Source: an uncultured Xanthomonas sp. (GTDB lineage: Bacteria; Pseudomonadota; Gammaproteobacteria; Xanthomonadales; Xanthomonadaceae). Taken from it: a stretch of 64,000 bases of DNA. Every line of letters begins with the position of its first letter. Position 1 is the stretch's first letter. The stretch is from contig CALTTS010000003.1 of the NCBI GenBank assembly GCA_943912265.1, positions 62,001 to 126,000 on the forward strand. The letters are read 5' to 3'. Positions 24,771 through 33,174 of this stretch are shown one piece after another. The position numbers and the translations under genes are program-made. The notes under the pieces are model-generated. The model was not told where the DNA came from, did no database searches, and saw only the letters and a list, made by a program, of their open reading frames with translations.

Positions 24771-24899
24771 GACCCGCGGCCTGCCGCGCATCACGACCAT
24801 CCGTGCCGCGCATACCATACGACCAAAGTCGCTGCACTGCGGATTGACCCTGCCGGACGCGCAGAGCAACCTTAACGGACACTGTCCGGAGACCTCTGC

Positions 24900-26972
24900 A
24901 TGAAGGCTTTATCGAAGATCGGCTGGGCCGCGCTCGCGCTGCTCGGCGCGTTCTGCCTCGGAACCGTGGCCCTGCGCCGTGGCGAAACCGTCAACGCGCT
25001 GTGGATCGTGGTCGCGGCGGTATCGATCTACCTCGTCGCCTACCGTTTCTATGCCCAGTTCATCGCCCGCAAGGTGATGCAGCTCGACCCGACCCGCGCC
25101 ACGCCCGCCGTGCTGCGCAACGACGGTCTTGATTTCGTGCCCACCAACAAGCACGTGCTGTTCGGCCACCATTTCGCCGCCATCGCCGGCGCCGGCCCGC
25201 TGGTCGGCCCGGTGCTGGCCGCACAGATGGGCTACCTGCCCGGCCTGCTGTGGCTGGTGGCCGGCGTGGTGCTGGCCGGCGCGGTGCAGGACTTCATGGT
25301 GCTGTTCATTTCCAGCCGCCGCGACGCCCGCTCGCTCGGCGACCTGGTGCGCGAGGAGATGGGCCAGATCCCGGGCACCATCGCCCTGTTCGGCGCCTTC
25401 CTGATCATGATCATCATCCTCGCGGTGCTGGCGATGGTGGTGGTCAACGCGCTGGCCGAAAGCCCGTGGGGCATGTTCACGGTGGTGGCGACGATTCCGA
25501 TCGCGATCCTGATGGGCGTGTACATGCGCTACATCCGCCCCGGCAGGATCGGCGAGATCTCGGTGGTCGGCCTGATCCTGCTGCTCGGCGCCATCTGGCT
25601 GGGCGGCAAGGTGGCCGTCGACCCGACCTGGGGCCCGGCCTTCACCTTCAGCAAGGAAACCATCACCTGGATGATGGTGGGCTACGGCTTCGTCGCCTCG
25701 GTGCTGCCGGTGTGGCTGCTGCTGGCCCCGCGCGACTACCTGTCCACCTTCCTCAAGGTCGGCACCATCATCGCCCTGGCCATCGGCATCCTGATCGTGA
25801 TGCCGGAGCTGAAGATGCCGGCGCTGACCCAGTACGCCCACAACGGCATGGGCCCGGTATGGACCGGCGGCCTGTTCCCGTTCCTGTTCATCACCATCGC
25901 CTGCGGCGCGGTGTCCGGTTTCCATGCGCTGATCTCTTCGGGCACCACGCCCAAGCTGCTGGCCAACGAGGCGCACATGCCGTACATCGGCTACGGCGGC
26001 ATGCTGATGGAGTCGTTCGTCGCGGTGATGGCGCTGGTCGCCGCCTCGATCATCGAGCCGGGCGTCTACTTCGCGATGAACACGCCGCCCTCCGCGGTCG
26101 GCACCGACGTCGTCGCCGTGGCGGCCAAGGTCACCGAGTGGGGCTTCGCGATCACCCCCGACGTGCTGGTCGCCACCGCCAAGGACATCGGCGAGACCAC
26201 CATCCTCAACCGCGCCGGCGGCGCGCCGACGCTGGCCGTGGGCATCGCCCAGATCCTGCACCACGTGCTGCCCGGCGAGGACACGATGGCGTTCTGGTAC
26301 CACTTCGCGATCCTGTTCGAGGCGCTGTTCATCCTCACCGCGGTGGACGCGGGTACCCGTGCCGGCCGCTTCATGCTGCAGGACCTGCTGGGCAACTTCG
26401 TGCCGGCGATGCGCCGGACCGAATCGTGGGCCGCCAACATCATCGCCACCGGCGGCTGCGTGGCGCTGTGGGGCTACCTGCTCTACACCGGCGTGACCGA
26501 TCCGTTCGGCGGCATCAAGACGCTGTGGCCGCTGTTCGGCATCTCCAACCAGATGCTGGCCGGCATCGCCCTGCTGCTTGCCATCGCCGTGCTGTTCAAG
26601 CTCAAGCGCGCCCGCTATGCGTGGGTGCCCGGGCTGCCGGCCGCCTGGCTGCTGCTGTGCACCACCTCGGCGGGCCTGATCAAGATCTTCGACGGCAACC
26701 CGGCCCAGGGCTTCCTCGCGCAGGCGCACAAGTTCCAGGCGGCGATCGCCGCGGGCGAAGTGACCGCGCCGGCCAAGACCATGGGGCAGATGCACCAGAT
26801 CGTGGTCAATGCCTATGTCAACACCACGCTGACCGCGCTGTTCCTGTTCGTCACCGCGGTGGTGCTGGTGTACACGGTGAAGACCTGCGTGCAGGCCAGC
26901 CGCAACCCGGCGCGCACGGACCGCGAAACGCCGTACGTGAAGCTGACCCCGGCGCAGATGGCCGACCTGTGA
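24900..26972 (+). CDS. cstA: Carbon starvation protein A, peptide/pyruvate transporter
   Basis: The 690-residue protein has about 16 to 18 membrane helices. The start KALSKIGWAALALLGAFCLG, then DFVPTNKHVLFGHHFAAIAGAGPLVGPVLAAQMGYLPG, FHALISSGTTPKLL and TLWPLFGISNQMLAGIALL are signatures of CstA, which takes up peptides during starvation or pyruvate. GGAG lies about nine bases before the ATG. The next gene shares one base with the stop, so cstA and the YbdD-like gene form an operon as in E. coli. Confidence 0.96.
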   Translation: MKALSKIGWAALALLGAFCLGTVALRRGETVNALWIVVAAVSIYLVAYRFYAQFIARKVMQLDPTRATPAVLRNDGLDFVPTNKHVLFGHHFAAIAGAGPLVGPVLAAQMGYLPGLLWLVAGVVLAGAVQDFMVLFISSRRDARSLGDLVREEMGQIPGTIALFGAFLIMIIILAVLAMVVVNALAESPWGMFTVVATIPIAILMGVYMRYIRPGRIGEISVVGLILLLGAIWLGGKVAVDPTWGPAFTFSKETITWMMVGYGFVASVLPVWLLLAPRDYLSTFLKVGTIIALAIGILIVMPELKMPALTQYAHNGMGPVWTGGLFPFLFITIACGAVSGFHALISSGTTPKLLANEAHMPYIGYGGMLMESFVAVMALVAASIIEPGVYFAMNTPPSAVGTDVVAVAAKVTEWGFAITPDVLVATAKDIGETTILNRAGGAPTLAVGIAQILHHVLPGEDTMAFWYHFAILFEALFILTAVDAGTRAGRFMLQDLLGNFVPAMRRTESWAANIIATGGCVALWGYLLYTGVTDPFGGIKTLWPLFGISNQMLAGIALLLAIAVLFKLKRARYAWVPGLPAAWLLLCTTSAGLIKIFDGNPAQGFLAQAHKFQAAIAAGEVTAPAKTMGQMHQIVVNAYVNTTLTALFLFVTAVVLVYTVKTCVQASRNPARTDRETPYVKLTPAQMADL

Positions 26973-27196
26973 TGAGCGGCGCGCTCGTCCCGGTCGGCCA
27001 GTACCAGACGTATCGCCGCGTGTGGCGGCGTCTGGTGCAGACCGCGCGGCTGTGCTGCGGCATCCCGGACTACGACAACTACGTCCGGCACATGCTGGAG
27101 AAGCATCCGGACAGGCCGGTGATGGACTACCCGACCTTCTTCCGCGAGCGCCAGGAAGCCCGGTTCGGCGGCGGCAAGGGCTTCCGCTGCTGCTGA
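26972..27196 (+). CDS. YbdD/YjiX-family (DUF466) small protein
   Basis: This 74-residue protein has the conserved CCGIPDYDNYVRHMLEKHPDRPVMDYPTFFRERQEARFGGGKGFRCC core. It almost always follows cstA-type transporter genes and is thought to assist the transporter, but no activity is established. Two cysteine pairs (LCCG and the last two residues) are kept. TGATG couples it to cstA. Confidence 0.92.
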   Translation: MSGALVPVGQYQTYRRVWRRLVQTARLCCGIPDYDNYVRHMLEKHPDRPVMDYPTFFRERQEARFGGGKGFRCC

Positions 27197-27240
27197 AGCC
27201 AACCGACGCCACGCCGGCTCCGACGGATCCGGATCCGACA

Positions 27241-27276
27241 AAAAAGGAAGCGGCCCTTGCGGGCCGCTTCCTTTTT
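27241..27276 (+). terminator. Terminator of the cstA operon
   Basis: A perfect 16-base stem from AAAAAGGAAGCGGCCC to its complement with loop TTGC ends in five T on the plus strand, 45 bases after the stop codon. Confidence 0.9.
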
Positions 27277-27450
27277 GCACCGGTGTCCGTGCACCGATGA
27301 CGGCCCACGCAACTCACGCAGGCCGAACGCACGCCCGGGCCGCCCGGCATCACGCAGGGAATGCCGTCCCGGCGATCGGCCCGTCGCCATGCCCCGCGTC
27401 ATTGAGACCGGCAACGGACACGCCGCCGCCCGCATGCACGGGCGCTTGCC

Positions 27451-28713
27451 TCAGGCGCCGGCCAGGGCGCGCAGGGTGATGCCCACCACGTAGGCCAGGT
27501 AGGTGCCGGTGGCGTAGCCCATCGTCCCCAGCACCACGCCCACCGGCGCCAGCGCCGGATGGAAGGCCGCGGCCACCACCGGCGCCGAGGCCGGCCCGCC
27601 GATGTTGCTCTGCGAGCCGATGGCGAAATAGAAGAACGGCACCTTCAGCAGGCGGCCCAGCGCCCACAGCAGCACGATGTGGAAACCGATCCACACCAGG
27701 CCGAGTGCGAACAGCCACGGCCGGTCGAGCAGTGCCAGCAGATCCATCTGCATGCCGATGCAGGCGATCAGGAAATACAGCAGCAGCGAGCCGAGCTTGG
27801 AGGCGCCGGCGCCGTCGAGCGTGCGCGCGCGGGTGAAGCTCAGGCCCAGGCCGATCGTGGTGGCGATCACCACCACCCACACGAACGGCGCGTCCAGGCT
27901 GAACTGCGACGCCCAGGCCACGTTCGTCCCGAACCAGGCCGCCAGCGGCGCGGCAATGGCGTGCGACAGCCCGACCGCGCCGAAGGCCACCGCCACGATC
28001 AGCATCAGGTCGGTCAGGCTGGCCACGCGCTCGTGCTCGGCCTGGAAGCGCGCCACCCGCTCCTGCAGCGCATCCAGGCCGGAGGTATCCGCGCCGCTGC
28101 GCGCGTCGATGGCCGGCGCGCGCGCGGCCAGGAAGATCAGCAGCGCCATCCACACGTAGCCCACGCCCACGTCCACCACCGCGAACTGGCCGAAGGTGGT
28201 GGCGTTGACCTGGAACACCTCGCGCATGGCCAGCATGTTGGCGCCGCCGCCGATCCAGCTGCCAGCCAGCGCGGCCATGCCGGCCCAGGTGTCGCCGGCC
28301 ACCGTGGCCGGGTGCAGCCACTTGAACAGCAGGAAGGCGGCCACCGCGCCGATCATGATGCTGAAGGACGCGCCCAAGTACATCGCCACGATCTTCGGCC
28401 CGAGCTTGAGCATGCCCTTCAGGTCGACGGTGAGCGTGAGCAGCACCAGCGCCGCCGGCAGCAGCACGTCGCGCGCGATCGGGGCGTAGAGCCGGGTGTT
28501 CTGCCCGTCGATCAGGCCGACGGTGTTGTAGATGCCCGGGATCAGGTAGCACAGCAGCAAGGCCGGCACGAAGGTGTAGAAGCGCTTCCAGAACCCGGAA
28601 GTCCGCGCCGAGGTCCAGAACACCGCGCCGAGGGTGGCGGCGATCAGGCCGAAGACGACGATGTCGTTCTGGATCAGGGCGTGGGACACGGGTGCGGCGG
28701 CATCGGCGGGCAT
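27451..28713 (-). CDS. DUF819 family membrane protein
   Basis: The 420-residue protein has about 10 membrane helices. The pattern matches DUF819: NDIVVFGLIAATLGAVFW, FYTFVPALLLCYLIPGIYNTVGLI, GTWAGMAALAGSWIGGGANMLAMREVF-like and, in the second half, IGSQSNIGGPASAPVVAAAFHPALAPVGVVLGTMGYATGTYLAYVVG. The family is believed to be transporters, with no fixed substrate. The ATG at 28713 is used rather than a TTG two codons upstream. Confidence 0.88.
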   Translation of the reverse strand: MPADAAAPVSHALIQNDIVVFGLIAATLGAVFWTSARTSGFWKRFYTFVPALLLCYLIPGIYNTVGLIDGQNTRLYAPIARDVLLPAALVLLTLTVDLKGMLKLGPKIVAMYLGASFSIMIGAVAAFLLFKWLHPATVAGDTWAGMAALAGSWIGGGANMLAMREVFQVNATTFGQFAVVDVGVGYVWMALLIFLAARAPAIDARSGADTSGLDALQERVARFQAEHERVASLTDLMLIVAVAFGAVGLSHAIAAPLAAWFGTNVAWASQFSLDAPFVWVVVIATTIGLGLSFTRARTLDGAGASKLGSLLLYFLIACIGMQMDLLALLDRPWLFALGLVWIGFHIVLLWALGRLLKVPFFYFAIGSQSNIGGPASAPVVAAAFHPALAPVGVVLGTMGYATGTYLAYVVGITLRALAGA

Positions 28714-28765
28714 CGGCAATCACTCGGAACGGAAACGGGCACGCGCCCCTGCAGGCGCCGGACAT

Positions 28766-28794
28766 GGAAACGCCGCGCGATGCGCGGCGTTTCC
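28766..28794 (-). terminator. Hairpin after the S9 peptidase gene, probable terminator
   Basis: A perfect 13-base stem GGAAACGCCGCGC with a three-base loop lies 12 bases beyond the peptidase stop codon. There is no T run, so termination may be weak, or the hairpin may protect the mRNA end. Confidence 0.5.
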
Positions 28795-28805
28795 GGTTCA
28801 CTGCA

Positions 28806-30896
28806 TCACTGGCCGATGTGCTGCTTCAGCCACGCGTTGACGGTGTCGTGCCACAGGATCGAATTCTGCGGCTTGAGCACCCAGTGGTTCTCGTCCGGGA
28901 AGTACAGGAACTTCGACTCGATGCCCTTGCGCTGCGCGGCGGTGAAGGCGGCCAGCCCCTGCTCCACCGGAATGCGGAAATCCTGCTGACCGTGGATCAC
29001 CAGGATCGGCGCCTTCCAGTCCTTGACGTGGTCGATCGGGTTGAACTTCTCGTAGCCGGCCGGGTTCTGCCACGGCGTGCCGCCGTTCTCCCACTCGCTG
29101 AACCACAGCTCCTCGGTGCTGTAGCCCATCATCCGGTTGTCGAACACGCCGTCGTGGTCGACCAGGCACTTGAACGGCGGGTTGCCGTCCTTGTCGAACC
29201 AGTTGCCGGCCAGCCAGTAGGTCATGTAGCCGCCGTAGCTGGCGCCGAGCGCGCAGGCCTTGTCGCCGTCGAGGAAGCCGTACTGCTTCTGCGCTGCGTC
29301 CCAGCCCTTCTGCAGGTCTTCCAGTGGGCGGTCGCCCCAATGCTGGCTGATCGCGTCGGTGAAGGCCTGGCCGTAGCCGGTGGAACCGTGGAAGTCGATC
29401 ATCACCACCGCATAGCCCTGGCCGGCGTAGGTCTGCGGGTTCCAGCGGTAGCTCCAGCCGTTGCCGAAGCTGCCCTGCGGGCCGCCGTGGATCAGGAACG
29501 CCACCGGGTACTTCCTGCCGGGCTGGTAGTTCCACGGCTTGACCACGTAGCCGTGCACGGTGTCGCCGTTCCAGCCCTTGAAGTCGAACTGCTCGAAATC
29601 GCCCCAGGCCACGTCCGGCAGCACCTCGCCGGCGGACGGCGTGATCGCGCGCAGCGGCGCCTTGGCCGCCGCATCGGTCACCAGGATCTGGTCGCCGCTC
29701 TTGAGCGAATTGCGGGTGACGGCCAGGGTCGGGCCGGCCAGTTCCACCGCGCCCACGCTGCCCTCGCCGATCAGCCGCTCCACCTTGCCGCTGCCGATGT
29801 CCACCTTGAACAGCGGATGCTGGCCCATGTCGTCGGCGGTGGTGTAGATCGCCTTGCCACCCTCGGCCAGGACGATGCCGCCGGCCGAACGGTCCCACTG
29901 CGGCGCGATCTCGCGCGCCTTGCCGCTGGCCAGGTCCAGCGCCATCAGGCCGAAACGGTCGGCCTCGAAGCCCGGCCGCTTCATCGCGGTGTAGTACAGG
30001 GTCTTGCCGTCGGCGCTGAACACCGGCGCGGCGTCCCAGGCCTTGTTGGCCTCGGTCAGGTTGACCGGCGCGGCGCGGCCGGCGGCATCGAGCCTGTACA
30101 GGTCGAAGTTGGTCGACCACGGCTCCTCGCGGCCGGCCACGCGGATGCTGGCCACCAGCGACTGCCCGTCCGGCGCCCAGGTGTAGTCCTCGGCCCCGCC
30201 GAAGGGCTTGGACGGCACGTCGCCGGCCAGGGTGATGCTCACCGCCGAGCCGCCGACCACCGGCGGCGCACCCGCGGCCGGCAGCTCGGTGACGAACAGG
30301 GTGTTGCGGCGGCCGTCGTTCCAGGCGTCCCAGTGGCGCACGAACAGCGCGTCGAACACCTTGCCCGAAGCCTTGGCGGCTTCGGCCGCGTCCAGTTTCT
30401 TCTTCGTGCAATCCAGGTCCGCGCCGCAGTCCTGGAACACGCCGACGCTGAACGCGATGCGCTCGCCCTGCGGCGAGAGCTTGTAGCTGTCCACGTCGAG
30501 GGCGAAGGCGGTGAGCTGGCGCGGCTCGCCGCCGCCCAGCGGGATGGCGTACAGCTGCTGGCTGCCGTTCCTGGCACTGAGGAAGTAGACGGTGCGGCCA
30601 TCGGGCGAGACCGACGGCGAGTTGACGTTCCAGTCTTCGGGCGTGAGCCGCTTCGGCGGCGCCAGGTCGCGCGTGCGCAGGTTGCGCACCCACAGCCCGG
30701 TGACGGCCTTGGTGGCCTCGGCATTCATCACCCGCCTGGCGAACACCAGCGTGCCGCCGTCGGGCGTGAGCACCGGCGAAGACACGCGGTCCAGGCGGAC
30801 CATGTCCTGCACGTCGAAGCCGCGCGTGGCGGCGTGGGCCGTGGCGGACATCGCCGCCAGCATGCAGACGGGCAACAAGGCATGACGCAGGTTCAT
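28806..30896 (-). CDS. Secreted S9-family prolyl oligopeptidase (dipeptidyl/acyl-aminoacyl peptidase type)
   Basis: The 696-residue precursor has a signal peptide ending near AHA-ATRG. Residues about 30-400 form a WD40-like beta-propeller (SVSPDGRTVYFLS, VFSADGKTLYYTA). The C-terminal alpha/beta hydrolase has the nucleophile in GASYGGYM, the acid in HGQQDFRIP and the histidine in PDENHWVL, with HGGPQGSFGNGW at the oxyanion region. It degrades peptides in the periplasm or outside. Two peptide transporter genes (OPT and POT) lie next to it, suggesting a shared role in peptide nutrition. Confidence 0.94.
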   Translation of the reverse strand: MNLRHALLPVCMLAAMSATAHAATRGFDVQDMVRLDRVSSPVLTPDGGTLVFARRVMNAEATKAVTGLWVRNLRTRDLAPPKRLTPEDWNVNSPSVSPDGRTVYFLSARNGSQQLYAIPLGGGEPRQLTAFALDVDSYKLSPQGERIAFSVGVFQDCGADLDCTKKKLDAAEAAKASGKVFDALFVRHWDAWNDGRRNTLFVTELPAAGAPPVVGGSAVSITLAGDVPSKPFGGAEDYTWAPDGQSLVASIRVAGREEPWSTNFDLYRLDAAGRAAPVNLTEANKAWDAAPVFSADGKTLYYTAMKRPGFEADRFGLMALDLASGKAREIAPQWDRSAGGIVLAEGGKAIYTTADDMGQHPLFKVDIGSGKVERLIGEGSVGAVELAGPTLAVTRNSLKSGDQILVTDAAAKAPLRAITPSAGEVLPDVAWGDFEQFDFKGWNGDTVHGYVVKPWNYQPGRKYPVAFLIHGGPQGSFGNGWSYRWNPQTYAGQGYAVVMIDFHGSTGYGQAFTDAISQHWGDRPLEDLQKGWDAAQKQYGFLDGDKACALGASYGGYMTYWLAGNWFDKDGNPPFKCLVDHDGVFDNRMMGYSTEELWFSEWENGGTPWQNPAGYEKFNPIDHVKDWKAPILVIHGQQDFRIPVEQGLAAFTAAQRKGIESKFLYFPDENHWVLKPQNSILWHDTVNAWLKQHIGQ

Positions 30897-31012
30897 CGGG
30901 GCTCCGCGGGAATCGGGTGGAAATCCGTCGATGGTAGGCGCTGGGCCCTCCCGCGGCAAAGGCGTGAAGTCACGCCGGCCGCGGGCCCGGCCGATGCCGT
31001 CGCCCGGAAAAG

Positions 31013-31050
31013 CCGGAGGCGCCCTCGGGCGCACCCGGTGTCGCCTCCGG
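31013..31050 (-). terminator. Hairpin after the OPT transporter gene, possible terminator
   Basis: CCGGAGGCG (31013-31021) pairs with CGCCTCCGG (31042-31050) 16 bases past the stop codon. No T tract follows on the minus strand, so this is only a probable transcript end. Confidence 0.4.
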
Positions 31051-31065
31051 ACCGGAGCCGGCGGA

Positions 31066-33036
31066 TCAGCCCGCCTGCTCGCCCTTCCGGCCGGTGCGGT
31101 ACAGCAGCCAGCCGACCAGCGCCAGCACCAGCAGGCCGAACCACTGGTTGAGGTTGAGCGCCTCGGGCAGGGCCAGCACGTCGGCATGGCCGGACACCAC
31201 GATCGGGATGGCGATGGCGATGCCCATCAATGCCTCGCCGGTGATCAGGCCGGCGGAGAACAGCACGCCCGGGCGATGCACGCGGTCGCGGCCCTCCTCG
31301 TCGTCCGGGCTGAGCTTGTGGAAGCGCTCGACGAAATGGGCGATCAGCCCGCCGATGAAGATCGGCACCATCAGCTCCAGCGGCAGGTAGATGCCGATCG
31401 CCGCGGCCAGCACCGGCACGCGGAAACGCGCGCCGCGCTGCTTGAGCTGTTCGTCCAGGGCGATGATGGCCGCGCCGATCACCGCGCCGATGGCGATCAT
31501 CGTCCACGGCAGCTGGCCGCCGAACAGGCCGCGCGCGACCGAGGCCATCAGCGTGGCCTGCGGCGCCCCCAGCGACTGCGGGTGCTCCGGCGTGGCCGGG
31601 CCGATGCCGTAGGCCTGCGACAGCAGGTTCAGCACCGGCGCCATGATCAGCGCGCAGGAGAACGCGCCGATGCCCAGCATCAGCTGCTGCTTCCACGGCG
31701 TGGCGCCCACCAGGTAGCCGGCCTTGAGGTCCTGCAGGTTGTCCCCGCCCACCGAGGCCGCGCAGCACACCACCGCGCCGATCATGATCGCGGCCACCGC
31801 CCCGAGCGGCGCGCCACCGGCACCGACCGGCACCACGCCCTGCTTGCCCAGCAACAGCAGCAGTACCGCCGAGGCGAACAGGATGGTGGAGATGGTGATG
31901 CCGGACACCGGGTTGTTGGACGAACCGATCAGCCCGGCCAGGTAGCCGGACACCGACACGAACAGGAAGCCGGCCACGATCATGATGATCGTCATCGGGA
32001 TGGACACGTGCCACAGCCCGACGATCTCCTGGTACAGGCCCAGCAGCGGCAGGGTGAACAGCACCAGGGCGATGATCATCCACTTCATCGGCAGGTCGCG
32101 CTCGGTCTCGGCCAGCGCTTCGCCGCCGCTGTTCTTGCGCGCGGCCGCCAGGCCGGACCTGATGCCGCCCAGCAGCGACTTGCGCAGCGAGAACAGCGTC
32201 CACACGCCGCCCACCAGCATCGTGCCCACGCCCAGGTAGCGGATCTTCGCACTCCAGATGGCGAAGGCCGCGTCGGCCGCCGATGCGCCGGCAAGCTGCC
32301 CGGCCAGGGCCGGGTCGGTACCGGCGAAGAACGCCTGGTACAGCGGGATGGCGATGTGCCAGGACAGGATCGAGCCGGACACCACCACGATGCCGACGTT
32401 GAGCCCGACGATGTAGCCCACGCCCAGCAGCGCCGGCGACAGGTTGGTGCCGAGGTAGGCGGTGACCTTGGAGCTGCCGACGTAGGCCGCCTGCGCCCAG
32501 GTGTCCGGGATCACCCGCAGGCCGCTGGCCGCGGCCAGCTTGACCAGCGCGCCGATGCTGCCGGCGACGGCGAGGATCTTCAGCCCCGGGCCCGGGTTCT
32601 CGCCGGCCTTGAGCACCTCGGCCGCGGCCTTGCCCTCGGGGAACGGCAGCGGCTCCTCGACGATCATCGAGCGCCGCAGCGGCACCGAGAACAGCACGCC
32701 CAGCAGGCCGCCCAGGCCGGCGATGCCCAGCACCCACCAGTACTTGAAGTCCGGCCAGTAGCCCATGATCACCAGCGCCGGGATGGTGAAGATCACCCCG
32801 GCGGCGATCGACGAGCCGGCCGAGGCGCCGGTCTGGACGATGTTGTTCTCCAGGATGGTGCCGCCGCCGAGCAGGCGCAGCACGCCCATCGAGACCACCG
32901 CCGCGGGGATCGCGGTGGCGATGGTCAGGCCGGCGAACAGGCCCAGGTAGGCGTTGGCCGCGGACAGGATCACCGCGAGCACGACGGACAGGATCACGGC
33001 GCGCAGCGTGAGCTGGCGCGGGGCAGGTTGGTTCAT
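31066..33036 (-). CDS. OPT-family oligopeptide transporter
   Basis: The 656-residue protein has about 15 to 16 membrane helices. Family segments include the start LTLRAVILSVVLAVILSAANAYLGLFAGLTIATAIPAAVVSMG, ENNIVQTGASAGSSIAAGVIFTIPALVI, SVGGDNLQDLKAGYLVGATPWKQQ and GLIAHFVERFHKLSPDDEEGRDR. Bacterial members carry oligopeptides or metal chelates into the cell by proton symport. The ATG at 33036 is the obvious start. It is transcribed away from the POT gene. Confidence 0.94.
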   Translation of the reverse strand: MNQPAPRQLTLRAVILSVVLAVILSAANAYLGLFAGLTIATAIPAAVVSMGVLRLLGGGTILENNIVQTGASAGSSIAAGVIFTIPALVIMGYWPDFKYWWVLGIAGLGGLLGVLFSVPLRRSMIVEEPLPFPEGKAAAEVLKAGENPGPGLKILAVAGSIGALVKLAAASGLRVIPDTWAQAAYVGSSKVTAYLGTNLSPALLGVGYIVGLNVGIVVVSGSILSWHIAIPLYQAFFAGTDPALAGQLAGASAADAAFAIWSAKIRYLGVGTMLVGGVWTLFSLRKSLLGGIRSGLAAARKNSGGEALAETERDLPMKWMIIALVLFTLPLLGLYQEIVGLWHVSIPMTIIMIVAGFLFVSVSGYLAGLIGSSNNPVSGITISTILFASAVLLLLLGKQGVVPVGAGGAPLGAVAAIMIGAVVCCAASVGGDNLQDLKAGYLVGATPWKQQLMLGIGAFSCALIMAPVLNLLSQAYGIGPATPEHPQSLGAPQATLMASVARGLFGGQLPWTMIAIGAVIGAAIIALDEQLKQRGARFRVPVLAAAIGIYLPLELMVPIFIGGLIAHFVERFHKLSPDDEEGRDRVHRPGVLFSAGLITGEALMGIAIAIPIVVSGHADVLALPEALNLNQWFGLLVLALVGWLLYRTGRKGEQAG

Positions 33037-33174
33037 GGGGATTCGACGGGGACCGATAACCGGGCAACGCTATCGCCTGCAACCACCCAAGTCCAGCGCG
33101 CCGGCCCCGGCCGCGGCCATCCCCGGCCGGCGGCTGCCTATACTCGCCGCCTCGTCCCGCCCCGTCTTGCGCCC

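Noticed and set aside
24909..27353. Very long minus-strand open frame opposite cstA
   Set aside because: It is low-complexity (Arg, Gln, His, Gly) with no family resemblance, a typical antisense artefact of a GC-rich gene.
30931..33174. In-frame upstream extension of the POT transporter through the OPT gene
   Set aside because: The extension is antisense to a well-supported transporter and lacks family similarity; the GTG at 33175 gives the normal N-terminus.
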